NCBI GenBank assembly: GCA_910584055.1
Contig: CAJTZS010000007.1
Span: forward strand, 1-64,000
Direction of reading: 5' to 3'
DNA from: an uncultured Muribaculaceae bacterium
GTDB lineage: Bacteria; Bacteroidota; Bacteroidia; Bacteroidales; Muribaculaceae
Length of the DNA stretch: 64,000 bases
Position numbers and translations under genes: made by a program. Below, in pieces: positions 9,692 to 18,326 of this stretch. The notes under the pieces were generated by a model. That model searched no databases and was not told the DNA's origin. It saw only the letters and a program-made list of their open reading frames with translations. Every line of letters begins with the position of its first letter. Position 1 is the first letter of the stretch.

Positions 9692-10633
9692 CTATCTTTC
9701 AGCTCTCATCGGATTGTTGAGGAAATCCTCATAGGCCAGCGCTATTCCCTCCCTGAGTTCGGTGCTGTATGTCCATCCTAATGCTGAAGCTTTCGACACG
9801 TCGAGGAGCTTGCGGGGCGTACCGTTGGGCTTTGTTGTATCCCATTCTATCTTACCATTATATCCGATCACCTCTGCCACTAATTCCGTAAGTTCCCGGA
9901 TGGAGAGTTCCTTTCCTGTGCCGGCATTGACGGTTTCGTTTCCTGAATAGTTGTTCATAAGGAACACGCAGAGGTTCGCAAGATCGTCCACGTAGAGGAA
10001 TTCCCTCAGCGCGGAGCCGTCTCCCCAGCAGGTTACGCTTTCCGCACCTGCCTCTTTAGCTTCATGAAAGCGGCGGATAAGGGCCGGAAGCACATGGGAG
10101 TGGGTGGGATGGTAGTTGTCGTTCGGGCCGTAAAGGTTGGTAGGCATCACGGAGATGTAGTCCGTGCCATACTGGCGGTTCAGGTATTCGCAATATTTCA
10201 GTCCTGAAATCTTTGCCAAGGCATAGGCTTCATTCGTTTTTTCAAGCGATGAGGTGAGCAGACACGATTCCGGCATAGGTTGCGGCGCCAGGCGGGGATA
10301 TATACATGATGAGCCAAGGAACTCAAGCTTCTTGCAACCATTGCGCCATGCGGCGTTGATGACATTCATTTCAAGCATCATGTTATGGTACATGAAATCT
10401 GCGGGAGCTTTGTCGTTGGCTTCTATACCGCCCACTTTCGCGGCGGCAAGGAACACATACTCGGGACGCTCCGTTGCAAAAAACTCGTTCACGGCTCTCT
10501 GGTCTGTCAAGTCAAGTTCTGCGTGAGTTCGAGTGATAATGTTCTCGTATCCTTGTTTCTTTAGTTCCCTTATAATGGCGGACCCGACCATTCCGCGATG
10601 TCCTGCCACGTAAATTTTTGAAATTTTATCCAT
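9692..10633 (-). CDS. fcl: GDP-L-fucose synthase
   Basis: A 313-residue short-chain dehydrogenase/reductase that makes GDP-L-fucose from GDP-4-keto-6-deoxymannose by epimerisation and NADPH reduction. The N-terminal nucleotide-binding motif is VAGHRGMVGSA, the catalytic pair is YALAKISG (YxxxK), and the SSCIYP and PTNLYGPNDNYHP blocks are typical of Fcl/WcaG. The partner gmd lies directly upstream with a 31-bp gap. Together they supply fucose to capsule or O-glycoprotein assembly, which fits the flanking GT4 and DUF2723 enzymes. Confidence 0.95.
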   Translation of the reverse strand: MDKISKIYVAGHRGMVGSAIIRELKKQGYENIITRTHAELDLTDQRAVNEFFATERPEYVFLAAAKVGGIEANDKAPADFMYHNMMLEMNVINAAWRNGCKKLEFLGSSCIYPRLAPQPMPESCLLTSSLEKTNEAYALAKISGLKYCEYLNRQYGTDYISVMPTNLYGPNDNYHPTHSHVLPALIRRFHEAKEAGAESVTCWGDGSALREFLYVDDLANLCVFLMNNYSGNETVNAGTGKELSIRELTELVAEVIGYNGKIEWDTTKPNGTPRKLLDVSKASALGWTYSTELREGIALAYEDFLNNPMRAER

Positions 10634-10664
10634 AAGATTTAAGAGGTTGTTTAATAACCCGTTT

Positions 10665-11753
10665 CTATTTTACAATGCCTTTTTCAAGATATTCCTCTAA
10701 GTTCGTTTTGACGTGTTCGGAGACGCGCTCTGCCGCCACTTTCTTCATATCCGAGTCTACCATGCGGTTCACGAGTTCTTCAAAAGATGTTTTTGTCGGA
10801 TTCCATCCGAGCACCGCCCTCGCTTTTGTCGGATCGCCCCAAAGGTTTACGACGTCGGTAGGCCTATAGAAATCGGGGGACACTTCAACCAGCACGCGTC
10901 CTGTTTTCTCGTCAATACCTTTCTCGTCGATACCCTCACCTTCCCACCGGAGGTTTATTCCGACGCGGGAGAATGCAAGCGTTGCGAATTCTCGCACCGA
11001 ATGCTGCTTACCGGTGGCGATTACAAAATCTTCCGGTTTTTCCTGCTGGAGTATCAGCCACATGCATTCAACATAATCGGGGGCATATCCCCAGTCGCGC
11101 AGTGACGAGAGATTCCCGAGATAAAGTTTATCCTGTTTCCCTTGAGCGATACGGGCGGCGGCAAGGGTTATCTTCCGTGTCACGAAAGTTTCGCCGCGCC
11201 GTTCCGATTCATGGTTGAAAAGGATTCCAGAACAGCAATACATGTTGTATGCATCCCTATATTCCTTCACAATCCAATATCCGTAAAGTTTTGCAACGGC
11301 ATAGGGGCTATAGGGGTGGAAAGGGGTGTTCTCATTCTGGGGCACTTCCTCCACTTTGCCGTAAAGTTCGGATGTGGAAGCCTGATATATTCGGCATGTG
11401 TCGGCAAGACCTACCTGCCGCACAGCCTCAAGCACGCGCAACACCCCGGTGGCATCCGTGTTGGCTGTATATTCAGGCACATCGAACGAGACCTGCACAT
11501 GGCTCTGGGCCGCCAGGTTGTATATTTCATCCGGTCTTACATTCATGATTACCTTCATCAGGCTCATTGAGTCCGCCATATCGGCATAATGCAAATGAAA
11601 TTTGGGGTTACCTTCAAGATGTGAGATTCTCTCGCGGAAATCGGTTGAACTTCTGCGAATGGTGCCGTGCACGTCATATCCTTTGGATATAAGGAATTCT
11701 GCGAGGTAAGATCCATCTTGTCCTGTTACGCCTGTAATAAGGGCTTTTTTCAT
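10665..11753 (-). CDS. gmd: GDP-mannose 4,6-dehydratase
   Basis: A 362-residue SDR enzyme that converts GDP-mannose to GDP-4-keto-6-deoxymannose, the first step of GDP-fucose synthesis. Diagnostic blocks are ALITGVTGQDGSYLAEFL (cofactor loop), ASTSELYGKVEE, YAVAKLYGYW (YxxxK) and ILFNHESERRGETFVTRKI. Full length for the family. Its start overlaps the stop of the GT4 gene by 4 bp, so the two are translationally coupled, and fcl follows. Confidence 0.96.
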   Translation of the reverse strand: MKKALITGVTGQDGSYLAEFLISKGYDVHGTIRRSSTDFRERISHLEGNPKFHLHYADMADSMSLMKVIMNVRPDEIYNLAAQSHVQVSFDVPEYTANTDATGVLRVLEAVRQVGLADTCRIYQASTSELYGKVEEVPQNENTPFHPYSPYAVAKLYGYWIVKEYRDAYNMYCCSGILFNHESERRGETFVTRKITLAAARIAQGKQDKLYLGNLSSLRDWGYAPDYVECMWLILQQEKPEDFVIATGKQHSVREFATLAFSRVGINLRWEGEGIDEKGIDEKTGRVLVEVSPDFYRPTDVVNLWGDPTKARAVLGWNPTKTSFEELVNRMVDSDMKKVAAERVSEHVKTNLEEYLEKGIVK

Positions 11754-12841
11754 GTCGTATATATTTTATTGAGAGAATTAATGAAATGTTTCCACGAAAG
11801 GTGGGCGGAAAATTTTTTATATGCAGCATTCCCCATGTCTATGCGGAGTGCCGGATTTTTTGCGAGCCTGAGCATTGCCTCGGCGAGGGCCTGGGCATTG
11901 TCGGGCTTTATAAGAAAAGCAGTGACACCCTCTTCCAGATATTCACATTGCGCACCGTTGTCGGTGGAGATCTGTGGACGAGCCGCCGCCATGAAGCGTA
12001 GGCTTTCAAGACTGAACGCCTCCCGCACGGATGACGGGATTACGCCGAAATGGGCTTCCGAGCAAGCCTCTACTGAAGGTGTCGCCTTTAAGTTCCAGTC
12101 GATATTGTCCATCACCTCCCGTTGCATCGCTCTCCTTCTCAGCATGTCGAGATAATCGGGATCCCCCATGCCGGAAATGCGGAGACGCATTTTTGAACCC
12201 TTGATCAAAGCCATGGCATCGATAAGTGTTTCCAGGCCTTTACCCTTGACCAAGGCTCCCTGATAGAGGGCTATAACCGGACCATGCCCCGGTTCGGGCA
12301 TAATTTCTTCCGGGGCTGCGTATATGCCGTTGTGAAGGATATGGATTTTGTTTTCAGGCAGGTTTATCTTTCCCTTGAGAGAATTGCGGAAACCCTGAAA
12401 TGCCATCTTCGAGACAAATATATGCGCGTCTACACCGGAATATATCTTCCGGAAAAGGAATGTGTCGCGTCCCCGTCTCACGGTGTGGCGCGTTGTCACA
12501 ATCTTTACGTCTGGGCGTTTTGCGATTTTTTTTGCCAACAGGGCTGTGAACGCATCGCGATATCTGTGTGCGTGTATCACGGTGTATCCGGTGGGCGATG
12601 CTTTGAGCCTTCGGGCCAGCGTCATGGCCGAGGCCAGGTCGAAGATGCCTCCAAGAGGGGCATGAAGAAGCCCTATGCCCGCTTCCGCGAACGGCGCGTC
12701 AACCCCGACGGCATTGCGCGTCAGGGCTGTCACCTCCCATCCTGCAGCGTGATAATGCCGGCAGATATCAAGGGCATACGTCTGTGCCCCTCCCCATTTG
12801 TTGGAAGGAATTATATGAATGAGACTTTTCCTCTCTTTCAT
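11750..12841 (-). CDS. Family 4 glycosyltransferase (GT-B fold)
   Basis: A 363-residue cytoplasmic or membrane-associated transferase. The N-terminal domain begins HIIPSNKWGGAQTYAL (acceptor-side glycine loop). The C-terminal domain has YQGALVKGKGLETLIDAM, GMGDPDYLDML and the nucleotide-sugar binding EAFSLESLRFMAAARP (E-x7-E type). These place it in GT4. Coupled by a 4-bp overlap to gmd, it could transfer fucose or a precursor sugar to a surface glycan, but donor and acceptor cannot be read from sequence. Confidence 0.87.
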   Translation of the reverse strand: MKERKSLIHIIPSNKWGGAQTYALDICRHYHAAGWEVTALTRNAVGVDAPFAEAGIGLLHAPLGGIFDLASAMTLARRLKASPTGYTVIHAHRYRDAFTALLAKKIAKRPDVKIVTTRHTVRRGRDTFLFRKIYSGVDAHIFVSKMAFQGFRNSLKGKINLPENKIHILHNGIYAAPEEIMPEPGHGPVIALYQGALVKGKGLETLIDAMALIKGSKMRLRISGMGDPDYLDMLRRRAMQREVMDNIDWNLKATPSVEACSEAHFGVIPSSVREAFSLESLRFMAAARPQISTDNGAQCEYLEEGVTAFLIKPDNAQALAEAMLRLAKNPALRIDMGNAAYKKFSAHLSWKHFINSLNKIYTT

Positions 12842-12850
12842 TCAAAAATA

Positions 12851-13942
12851 TCAGTTGGCGGCCGAAAGCATGACGTTGATGTCAACGCTCGGCATGCCCA
12901 GATAACTGCCAATCAGTTTATCCACAAGTTTGCCTTCGTATGTCACGATGCCGAACTGCACGCCCGGTGTGGTTGCCACCATGCCGTAGAACCCGTTTTT
13001 GATTGCCATTTCATCGAAGAAGTTGACAAGTGCGCTCGAAAGGGCCATTGCCACCGTCCTGGGCACACATACGGATGGATGCGTCTCGTTCATATCAAGC
13101 ACATATGCGTTCTCCTTCATTGCCGCCTTGAGGTTTTTCGGGAATTCGAACGGACGCGTCGTATTGCCGAGGATTATGACATCGGCTGTTTTAACGCGGT
13201 TATATAGCACACGGGGATGTACGGCTATGGCGTCTACATACGGCCCGATAAGGTCCTTCGCCACCTGGAGGGTGGAAGTGTCATTGTCCATCAGGGTGAC
13301 TTTTGCGCCGGTGGCGGCGGCAGCCTTGGATGCGGCTATCATGTCGTTCCCCATTCCGATGATGAGCACCTCACAGGGATTGATTCCTGCCACGCCAGCT
13401 AAGAGCACGCCCTTTCCTCCTCCGAGATATGACAGCGCTTCCTCTGCATACATTATTGCGGCGCGACCGTCGATTTCGTCAATTATGTTGGCAAACACCG
13501 GCTCGTCGTTATGGCTGTACATATTGTCGAAACATCCCGTGGCAATCCGGTTGTCGAGCAATGCGTTTATGGTCGCTTTTTCAAAGAGGATATTATCCAT
13601 CATGCAGAGCAGTGCCGCTCCTTTCTGCATTTTCTTTATGTCTTTTGCCTTCAGGGGGGTGTAGCAGAGCACAACCGGCGACTTGAGGGCCTCGTCGCGG
13701 GTCACGATCGTTACGCCATATTCGGCGTATGTCTCATCGGGGAAACTGATGTCGCTGCCTGCTCCGCTTTCCATACACACCTTCACGCCGCCGGAAGTCA
13801 GCATGCCGCAGGCTTCCGGAGTCAGCAGCATACGTGTTTCATACCCATCCGAGTAATTGGCCACTATGCCTATCCTTATTGCTGGATTTTCATTCTCGAG
13901 GACTTCCACAGCTTCCTGAGGTTTCAGATCCATATTTTCCAT
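12851..13942 (-). CDS. Alanine dehydrogenase / PNT-family protein lacking usual catalytic residues
   Basis: A 363-residue protein aligning over its length with alanine dehydrogenase and the transhydrogenase N-terminal family: YETRMLLTPEA (the substrate Arg is kept), GAGSDISFPDETY, LGGGKGVLLAGVAGINP and the Rossmann segment VLIIGMGNDMIAASKAA. By my reading against known AlaDH sequences, the VKEP lysine is replaced (CYTPLK), the LHLA histidine is missing (LCMMDN) and the late aspartate motif DxAxDQGG is DMNETHP. The third glycine of the dinucleotide motif is also changed. It may therefore be a binding protein or have another activity. It sits between the GT4 gene and aroK. Confidence 0.7.
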   Translation of the reverse strand: MENMDLKPQEAVEVLENENPAIRIGIVANYSDGYETRMLLTPEACGMLTSGGVKVCMESGAGSDISFPDETYAEYGVTIVTRDEALKSPVVLCYTPLKAKDIKKMQKGAALLCMMDNILFEKATINALLDNRIATGCFDNMYSHNDEPVFANIIDEIDGRAAIMYAEEALSYLGGGKGVLLAGVAGINPCEVLIIGMGNDMIAASKAAAATGAKVTLMDNDTSTLQVAKDLIGPYVDAIAVHPRVLYNRVKTADVIILGNTTRPFEFPKNLKAAMKENAYVLDMNETHPSVCVPRTVAMALSSALVNFFDEMAIKNGFYGMVATTPGVQFGIVTYEGKLVDKLIGSYLGMPSVDINVMLSAAN

Positions 13943-13972
13943 ACTCTTAAATTTTATCCCCCTAAATTAATA

Positions 13973-14512
13973 TTAATATTTATCTCCACAAAATTTTAGA
14001 GGGTGTTTCTCAAGGAAGGCGTTTACGGTGCGGTCAATTTGACGGCGATCTTCAAGCTCTTCTCCATTGAAACGGATATTGGCTTTGGAATAGAATGGAA
14101 TTCGTTTGGCAAGTCCTTCGTCAACAGCCATACGTATTTCTTCAGGTGTTTTGCCGCGCATGAGCGGACGTCGGGAACTGTTTATCATCAGACGCTCGGT
14201 TATCCGCTCCGGGGAGGCTTCGAGCCATACGACATCTCCCTTTGAGAGCATATAGTCCATATTGTTGTGAAAACATGGTGTGCCGCCACCGCAAGATACG
14301 ATCACTCCTTCGAATTCCCCCGCTTCACGCAGCATCTCAGTCTCCATCCGGCGGAATTCTTCTTCCCCTTTCTCAGAGAATATATCCGTGATTGATTTGC
14401 GGAAACGCTGTTCGATGTAGAAGTCAAGGTCAATGAACTGCATTCCTGTGCGGCGTGCGAGCGCACGCCCGAAAGTGGTCTTGCCACTTGCCATATATCC
14501 GATTATAAACAT
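13973..14512 (-). CDS. aroK: Shikimate kinase
   Basis: A 179-residue kinase for the fifth step of chorismate synthesis (shikimate to shikimate 3-phosphate with ATP). Walker A is GYMASGKTT near the N-terminus. The shikimate-binding motifs are IDLDFYIEQ, FRRMETEML and SCGGGTPC, and the lid arginines sit in SSRRPLMRGK. Normal length. The upstream junction contains heptanucleotide repeats; downstream is the AlaDH-like gene after a 30-bp gap. Confidence 0.95.
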   Translation of the reverse strand: MFIIGYMASGKTTFGRALARRTGMQFIDLDFYIEQRFRKSITDIFSEKGEEEFRRMETEMLREAGEFEGVIVSCGGGTPCFHNNMDYMLSKGDVVWLEASPERITERLMINSSRRPLMRGKTPEEIRMAVDEGLAKRIPFYSKANIRFNGEELEDRRQIDRTVNAFLEKHPLKFCGDKY

Positions 14513-14514
14513 GA

Positions 14515-14591
14515 GGTTTTAGGCTTTAGGCGTTAGGTTTTGGGCTTTAGAAATCTTCGACGAATGGTTCTAAGGCCTAAGGCCTAATCCG
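14515..14591. repeat. Heptanucleotide repeat, GGCTTTA units facing TAAGGCC units
   Basis: Five units (GGTTTTA, GGCTTTA, GGCGTTA, GGTTTTG, GGCTTTA; 14515-14549) are followed by 21 nt of spacer and then inverted units TAAGGCC, TAAGGCC, TAATCCG (14571-14591). The two halves can pair. The tract separates the DUF2752 gene from aroK. Confidence 0.8.
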
Positions 14592-14599
14592 CCTGTAGA

Positions 14600-14965
14600 T
14601 TAGAGGTTGCGGAGAAGCCACCAGAGAAGGATGACTGCTACGGCGGTGAGCACCACGGGGAGGGAATGGACGCGCATATATGCTTTGGGATAACGTTCGC
14701 GGTTGATTTCAAGCCATACCATGGGTATCAGCAGCGGAAGGAGCATGAGCAGCAGTGCATTGTGATGCCACGCCTCCCTCAGCTCTCCGTGAAGAAGGGC
14801 GTGAAGCATTCTCTGGCTGCCGCAACCGGGACACTGCCATCCGGTAAGTTCATGGAAGATGCATTTCGGCATGAAGCGGCTTGTAGTCGGATCCACAGCA
14901 AAGTATATAATGCCGATAGCTATCGCAAAGACAGCCCCGATAATGTATATATTCCGTCTTTTCAA
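14600..14965 (-). CDS. DUF2752 small membrane protein
   Basis: A 121-residue protein with three hydrophobic segments (about 7-25, 67-85, 100-118). The DUF2752 signature is the CPGCGSQR motif (about residues 45-52) between helices one and two. The function of this widespread family is unknown. The start overlaps the stop of the CD225-type gene by 4 bp, indicating translational coupling; both are small membrane proteins probably made together. Confidence 0.85.
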   Translation of the reverse strand: MKRRNIYIIGAVFAIAIGIIYFAVDPTTSRFMPKCIFHELTGWQCPGCGSQRMLHALLHGELREAWHHNALLLMLLPLLIPMVWLEINRERYPKAYMRVHSLPVVLTAVAVILLWWLLRNL

Positions 14966-15480
14966 GCAAATAATGAAAGTGGAAGGTATACGGCAGCTGT
15001 TATTACACCGAGCACGACGGATGCGATGATCCAGTATTGGGCTTTCTCCGATGCGCGGCGAGCCCCTTCATAATCTTTTGCATAATACTTGGAACTGACC
15101 ATCGTGCTGTATACAATGGCCACAATACCCGGTATCAGACAACAAAACACCGTTGCCAGCACTGACCATACGAGGTAGGTCTCCGGCATTGGTTCCTGAT
15201 GGCTGAACCCGGCAGTGTGCGGTGCCGGAGGTTGCTGATTGAAAGGATTGGGTGTCGGATTGGGAACAGGGACCGGTACAGGTGCGGGAGGGGGTGTAAC
15301 TAATCCGGCTGCTTTCTCGGCTCTGCGCTGTGCTTCCTCCGGATCATATTCAAGGTGAAGGGTCTCAGCCCATTCTGTCAACACTTCATCTTCTTTGGCT
15401 ATCGGTTCGGTGTCTTTCCGCTCTGTTCCTTCTATTTCCTCAACACCTTCCTTATCTTTTTTATCTATATCTGTATCCAT
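14962..15480 (-). CDS. CD225/dispanin-domain membrane protein
   Basis: A 172-residue protein. Residues 1-70 are charged and acidic (many Glu/Lys), 70-95 are Pro-rich, and two hydrophobic segments follow (about 102-125 and 150-172) around the pattern CCLIPGIVAIVYS and YEGARRASEKAQYW typical of CD225. The family occurs in bacteria as small two-helix membrane proteins of unknown function. It is coupled to the DUF2752 gene. Upstream is a heptanucleotide repeat that runs from the stop codon of the ABC exporter gene almost to this start. Confidence 0.83.
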   Translation of the reverse strand: MDTDIDKKDKEGVEEIEGTERKDTEPIAKEDEVLTEWAETLHLEYDPEEAQRRAEKAAGLVTPPPAPVPVPVPNPTPNPFNQQPPAPHTAGFSHQEPMPETYLVWSVLATVFCCLIPGIVAIVYSTMVSSKYYAKDYEGARRASEKAQYWIIASVVLGVITAAVYLPLSLFA

Positions 15481-15485
15481 GGCTC

Positions 15486-15520
15486 ATTAAACATTCCACA
15501 TTAAATATTCCACATTATCT
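15486..15520. repeat. Degenerate heptanucleotide repeat (ATTAAAC/ATTCCAC), 5 units
   Basis: Units are ATTAAAC, ATTCCAC, ATTAAAT, ATTCCAC and ATTATCT, the reverse-strand form of the TTTAATG family. The last base coincides with the last base of the ABC exporter stop codon (TGA, minus strand 15522-15520). Confidence 0.85.
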
Positions 15521-17355
15521 CAAACCTGCTGCATCTCCACGAGTCTATGGTAGATGCCGCCATATTTTATAAGCTCGGTATGTGTGCCCGTTTCCGCGAT
15601 TTTTCCATCGTGAAGCACATATATACGGTCGGCGTTAACGATGGTTGATAGCCGGTGGGCGATCACTATGGTGGTGCGGTTCTTCATCAGCTTCTCGAGG
15701 GCATCCTGCACGAGACGTTCGCTTTCCGTGTCAAGTGCCGAGGTCGCCTCGTCAAGGATTAGGATGGCGGGATTCTTGAGTATGGCGCGTGCGATGCTGA
15801 TACGTTGACGTTGTCCACCCGACAGTCGGCAACCCCTGTCGCCGATTCTTGTCTGGTATCCATCCTCGGTGTGCATGATGAAATCATGTGCATTGGCTAT
15901 ACGGGCTGCAGCTTCCACCTCTTTTTGCGTCGCGTTTTTATCACCGAACGCTATATTGTTGAATATGGTGTCGTTGAAGAGAATAGCCTCCTGATTCACA
16001 TTTCCCATCAGCGAACGCAGATCTTTCACACGCAGGTCCTTGACATTTATGTCATCCACAAGAATTTCCCCTCTCTCCACATCCCAGAAGCGCGGGATCA
16101 GATCCACAAGGGTCGATTTGCCTGACCCCGATTGTCCGACAATGGCGACAGTCTCACCCGGATTCACATCCAGGTCGATGTGTTTGAGCACATCCCGTTC
16201 TCCGTCATAGCTGAAACTTACATCCCGGAATCTGACAGAACTTTTTGACGTGTCTGAAGGAAGGCTCTTGGGATGGGGGGGATCCTGGATAGGATTCTTT
16301 GCGTCAAGGATCATGTCGATACGCTCCATAGCCGCCATCCCTTTCTGGATAGTATAGGAAGTCTTGGAAAGTTCTTTTGCCGGATTGATGAGGCTGTAGA
16401 ATATCACCATGAAGAATATGAACTCGGCAGCGACGATAGGTGCGTTTCCCGAGAGAATCAAGGTGCCTCCGAACCATAGGATCACCGCCACTGCGAGGGT
16501 GCCGAGGAATTCGCTCATTGGATGGGCGAGCGCATACCGGCGTGACATGGCATTGTGAATCCGGTATAGGTCAAGTGTCTCGTCCGCAAAATTGCGCTCC
16601 ATCTGCTTTTCTGCATTGAAGGCCTTGATTATCCGCAGTCCGCCGATCGTCTCCTCTATGTTGGAAAGTATCGAACCGAAGCGTTGCTGTCCGCGGAGGT
16701 TCTGCTGTTTGAGCTTACGTCCCACAACTCCCATCAGCGTTCCGATTATGGGCAATGTGATGGAGACGAAGAGGGTAAGTTGCCAGCTGATAGCGATCAT
16801 GGATGCGAGGTAGGCTATGATAAGTATGGGGTATTTTACCATACTGAACATACTTGACATCACGGAAACCTGCACTTCCGCAACGTCTCCCGACATTCTC
16901 GCCATGATATCACCTTTCTTCTCATTTGTGAAGAAACCGATTGGCAGGGACACTATACGGTCATACATCGCATTCCGGATATCGCGGGTTATACCGTTCT
17001 GCATCGGTATTGTGAAGAATTCGCTCGTGTATGCCGACAGCACTTTTAAAAGCGTCATTATGCTCAGGGCGCCGCAAAGGAAAAGAAGCGTCATTGACGC
17101 CCCGTCGTCCACAATCATCTTTGAGATGAAATAATACGCGTTGTTTATTATTTCGTCCTTGAATTTTCCCGATCCCCATTCCATGAACTCATATTCCTGG
17201 GTGTTGATGCCGAACAGCATCTCCAGGATGGGCATGATGAACGCAAATGAGAACAGGGTCAGGAAAGCTGTCAGAAGGTTGAATATCACACTGATTATGA
17301 TATTCCACTTATAGGGTGCTGCAAATCGCAGCATGAATTTAAAGAAATCTTTCAT
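15520..17355 (-). CDS. MsbA-like ABC exporter (fused membrane and ATPase domains)
   Basis: A 611-residue half-transporter. Residues 1-325 hold six membrane helices of the type 1 exporter fold. The C-terminal ATPase has Walker A VGQSGSGKSTL, the Q-loop, signature LSGGQRQRISIARA, Walker B LILDEATSALD and the switch His in IAHRLSTI. The frame extends to a TTG at 17376, but the ATG at 17355 (MKDFFKF) is the natural start. It probably flips lipid A core or another lipid-linked glycan, because the gene just upstream encodes an LpxL-type lipid A acyltransferase. Confidence 0.92.
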   Translation of the reverse strand: MKDFFKFMLRFAAPYKWNIIISVIFNLLTAFLTLFSFAFIMPILEMLFGINTQEYEFMEWGSGKFKDEIINNAYYFISKMIVDDGASMTLLFLCGALSIMTLLKVLSAYTSEFFTIPMQNGITRDIRNAMYDRIVSLPIGFFTNEKKGDIMARMSGDVAEVQVSVMSSMFSMVKYPILIIAYLASMIAISWQLTLFVSITLPIIGTLMGVVGRKLKQQNLRGQQRFGSILSNIEETIGGLRIIKAFNAEKQMERNFADETLDLYRIHNAMSRRYALAHPMSEFLGTLAVAVILWFGGTLILSGNAPIVAAEFIFFMVIFYSLINPAKELSKTSYTIQKGMAAMERIDMILDAKNPIQDPPHPKSLPSDTSKSSVRFRDVSFSYDGERDVLKHIDLDVNPGETVAIVGQSGSGKSTLVDLIPRFWDVERGEILVDDINVKDLRVKDLRSLMGNVNQEAILFNDTIFNNIAFGDKNATQKEVEAAARIANAHDFIMHTEDGYQTRIGDRGCRLSGGQRQRISIARAILKNPAILILDEATSALDTESERLVQDALEKLMKNRTTIVIAHRLSTIVNADRIYVLHDGKIAETGTHTELIKYGGIYHRLVEMQQV

Positions 17356-17419
17356 AAAAAACACACTTCCGTGCAAAATTAATCAAAAACTTTGAAGATT
17401 CAAAGCATAGCGGGTGGCA

Positions 17420-18325
17420 TCACAGATGGGTAAGCATGTCGGAAGCTTTTTCTCCGTGGTATTCGTTGAACATTGCCCGGGATCTTTTCCAGCGGCGGTG
17501 ACTCCATAGCCAATATTGAGGGCTTTCCTTTATATTCTCTTCAAGAAGATGGAAATACTCATGTGATGTTCGGAAAATTTTCTCCTTCTTCACATTTTCC
17601 GAGATGGGGATGAACCTCAGGGTATAGTAACCTCTCTTCGGTCGGCTCATATGGGCGTAAACGGCTTTAGCTCCAAGGAATTTCGATATTCTTTCCGGGC
17701 CTGTATAGACCCCTGTTTCATGACGGAGGAATTCTATGAACAGGTGTATGTTGAGTCCCGGTGCCTGGTCTGCTATGTAGCCGGTTACGGTGGGGACGCC
17801 CTCGCGTTTCCAGGCTACGAGACGTTGCAAGATGTCTGCCATGGGGATGTTGTTGGCGCCGAATTGCGTGCGCAATCGGTAAAGCAGTCGGTCGAAACTC
17901 TTGTTTTCGAGCGGGTGATATATTTGCGCACATTGAGCAGTCCTGTCGATATGCAGCGGCAAGGAGCTGACCCATTCCCAATTGCAGAAGTGACCGAGAT
18001 ACAGGGATACGGATTGCCCCGAGCGGACAGCTTCATTGATTATTTCGATATTCTCGACCTTAAGCCTTTTTCTCATCTTTTTCTCCGACATGGATGCGAG
18101 TTTTATGGTTTCCATGAAATAATCGCATAGCCACCGGTAGAATTTTTTTTCTATCGAACGCAGCTCTTTGGCGTTTTTTTCGGGGAATGACGAAGAAAGG
18201 TTTCCCCTCACCACTTCACGTCTGTATCCCACCAGGTCGCATGCTATCCATGCAAGCACGTCCGAGATCGCGTAAAGAACCCTAAAAGGGAGTAAAGAAA
18301 GGAGATATATGATTTTATAGAGCAT
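17420..18325 (-). CDS. LpxL/HtrB-type lipid A acyltransferase
   Basis: A 301-residue inner-membrane enzyme that adds a secondary acyl chain to lipid A. One hydrophobic segment lies near the N-terminus, followed by the HX4E catalytic motif in LYLGHFCNWEW, an IADQAPG segment, a G-x-E motif (TGPERISK) and a C-terminal YWLWSHRRWKR block typical of LpxL/LpxM. I start it at ATG 18325 (MLYKIIY), one base after the stop of the upstream permease gene; the longer frame is read-through of that gene. The MsbA-like exporter follows, so synthesis and export of lipid A are paired. Confidence 0.9.
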   Translation of the reverse strand: MLYKIIYLLSLLPFRVLYAISDVLAWIACDLVGYRREVVRGNLSSSFPEKNAKELRSIEKKFYRWLCDYFMETIKLASMSEKKMRKRLKVENIEIINEAVRSGQSVSLYLGHFCNWEWVSSLPLHIDRTAQCAQIYHPLENKSFDRLLYRLRTQFGANNIPMADILQRLVAWKREGVPTVTGYIADQAPGLNIHLFIEFLRHETGVYTGPERISKFLGAKAVYAHMSRPKRGYYTLRFIPISENVKKEKIFRTSHEYFHLLEENIKESPQYWLWSHRRWKRSRAMFNEYHGEKASDMLTHL

Positions 18326-18326
18326 T

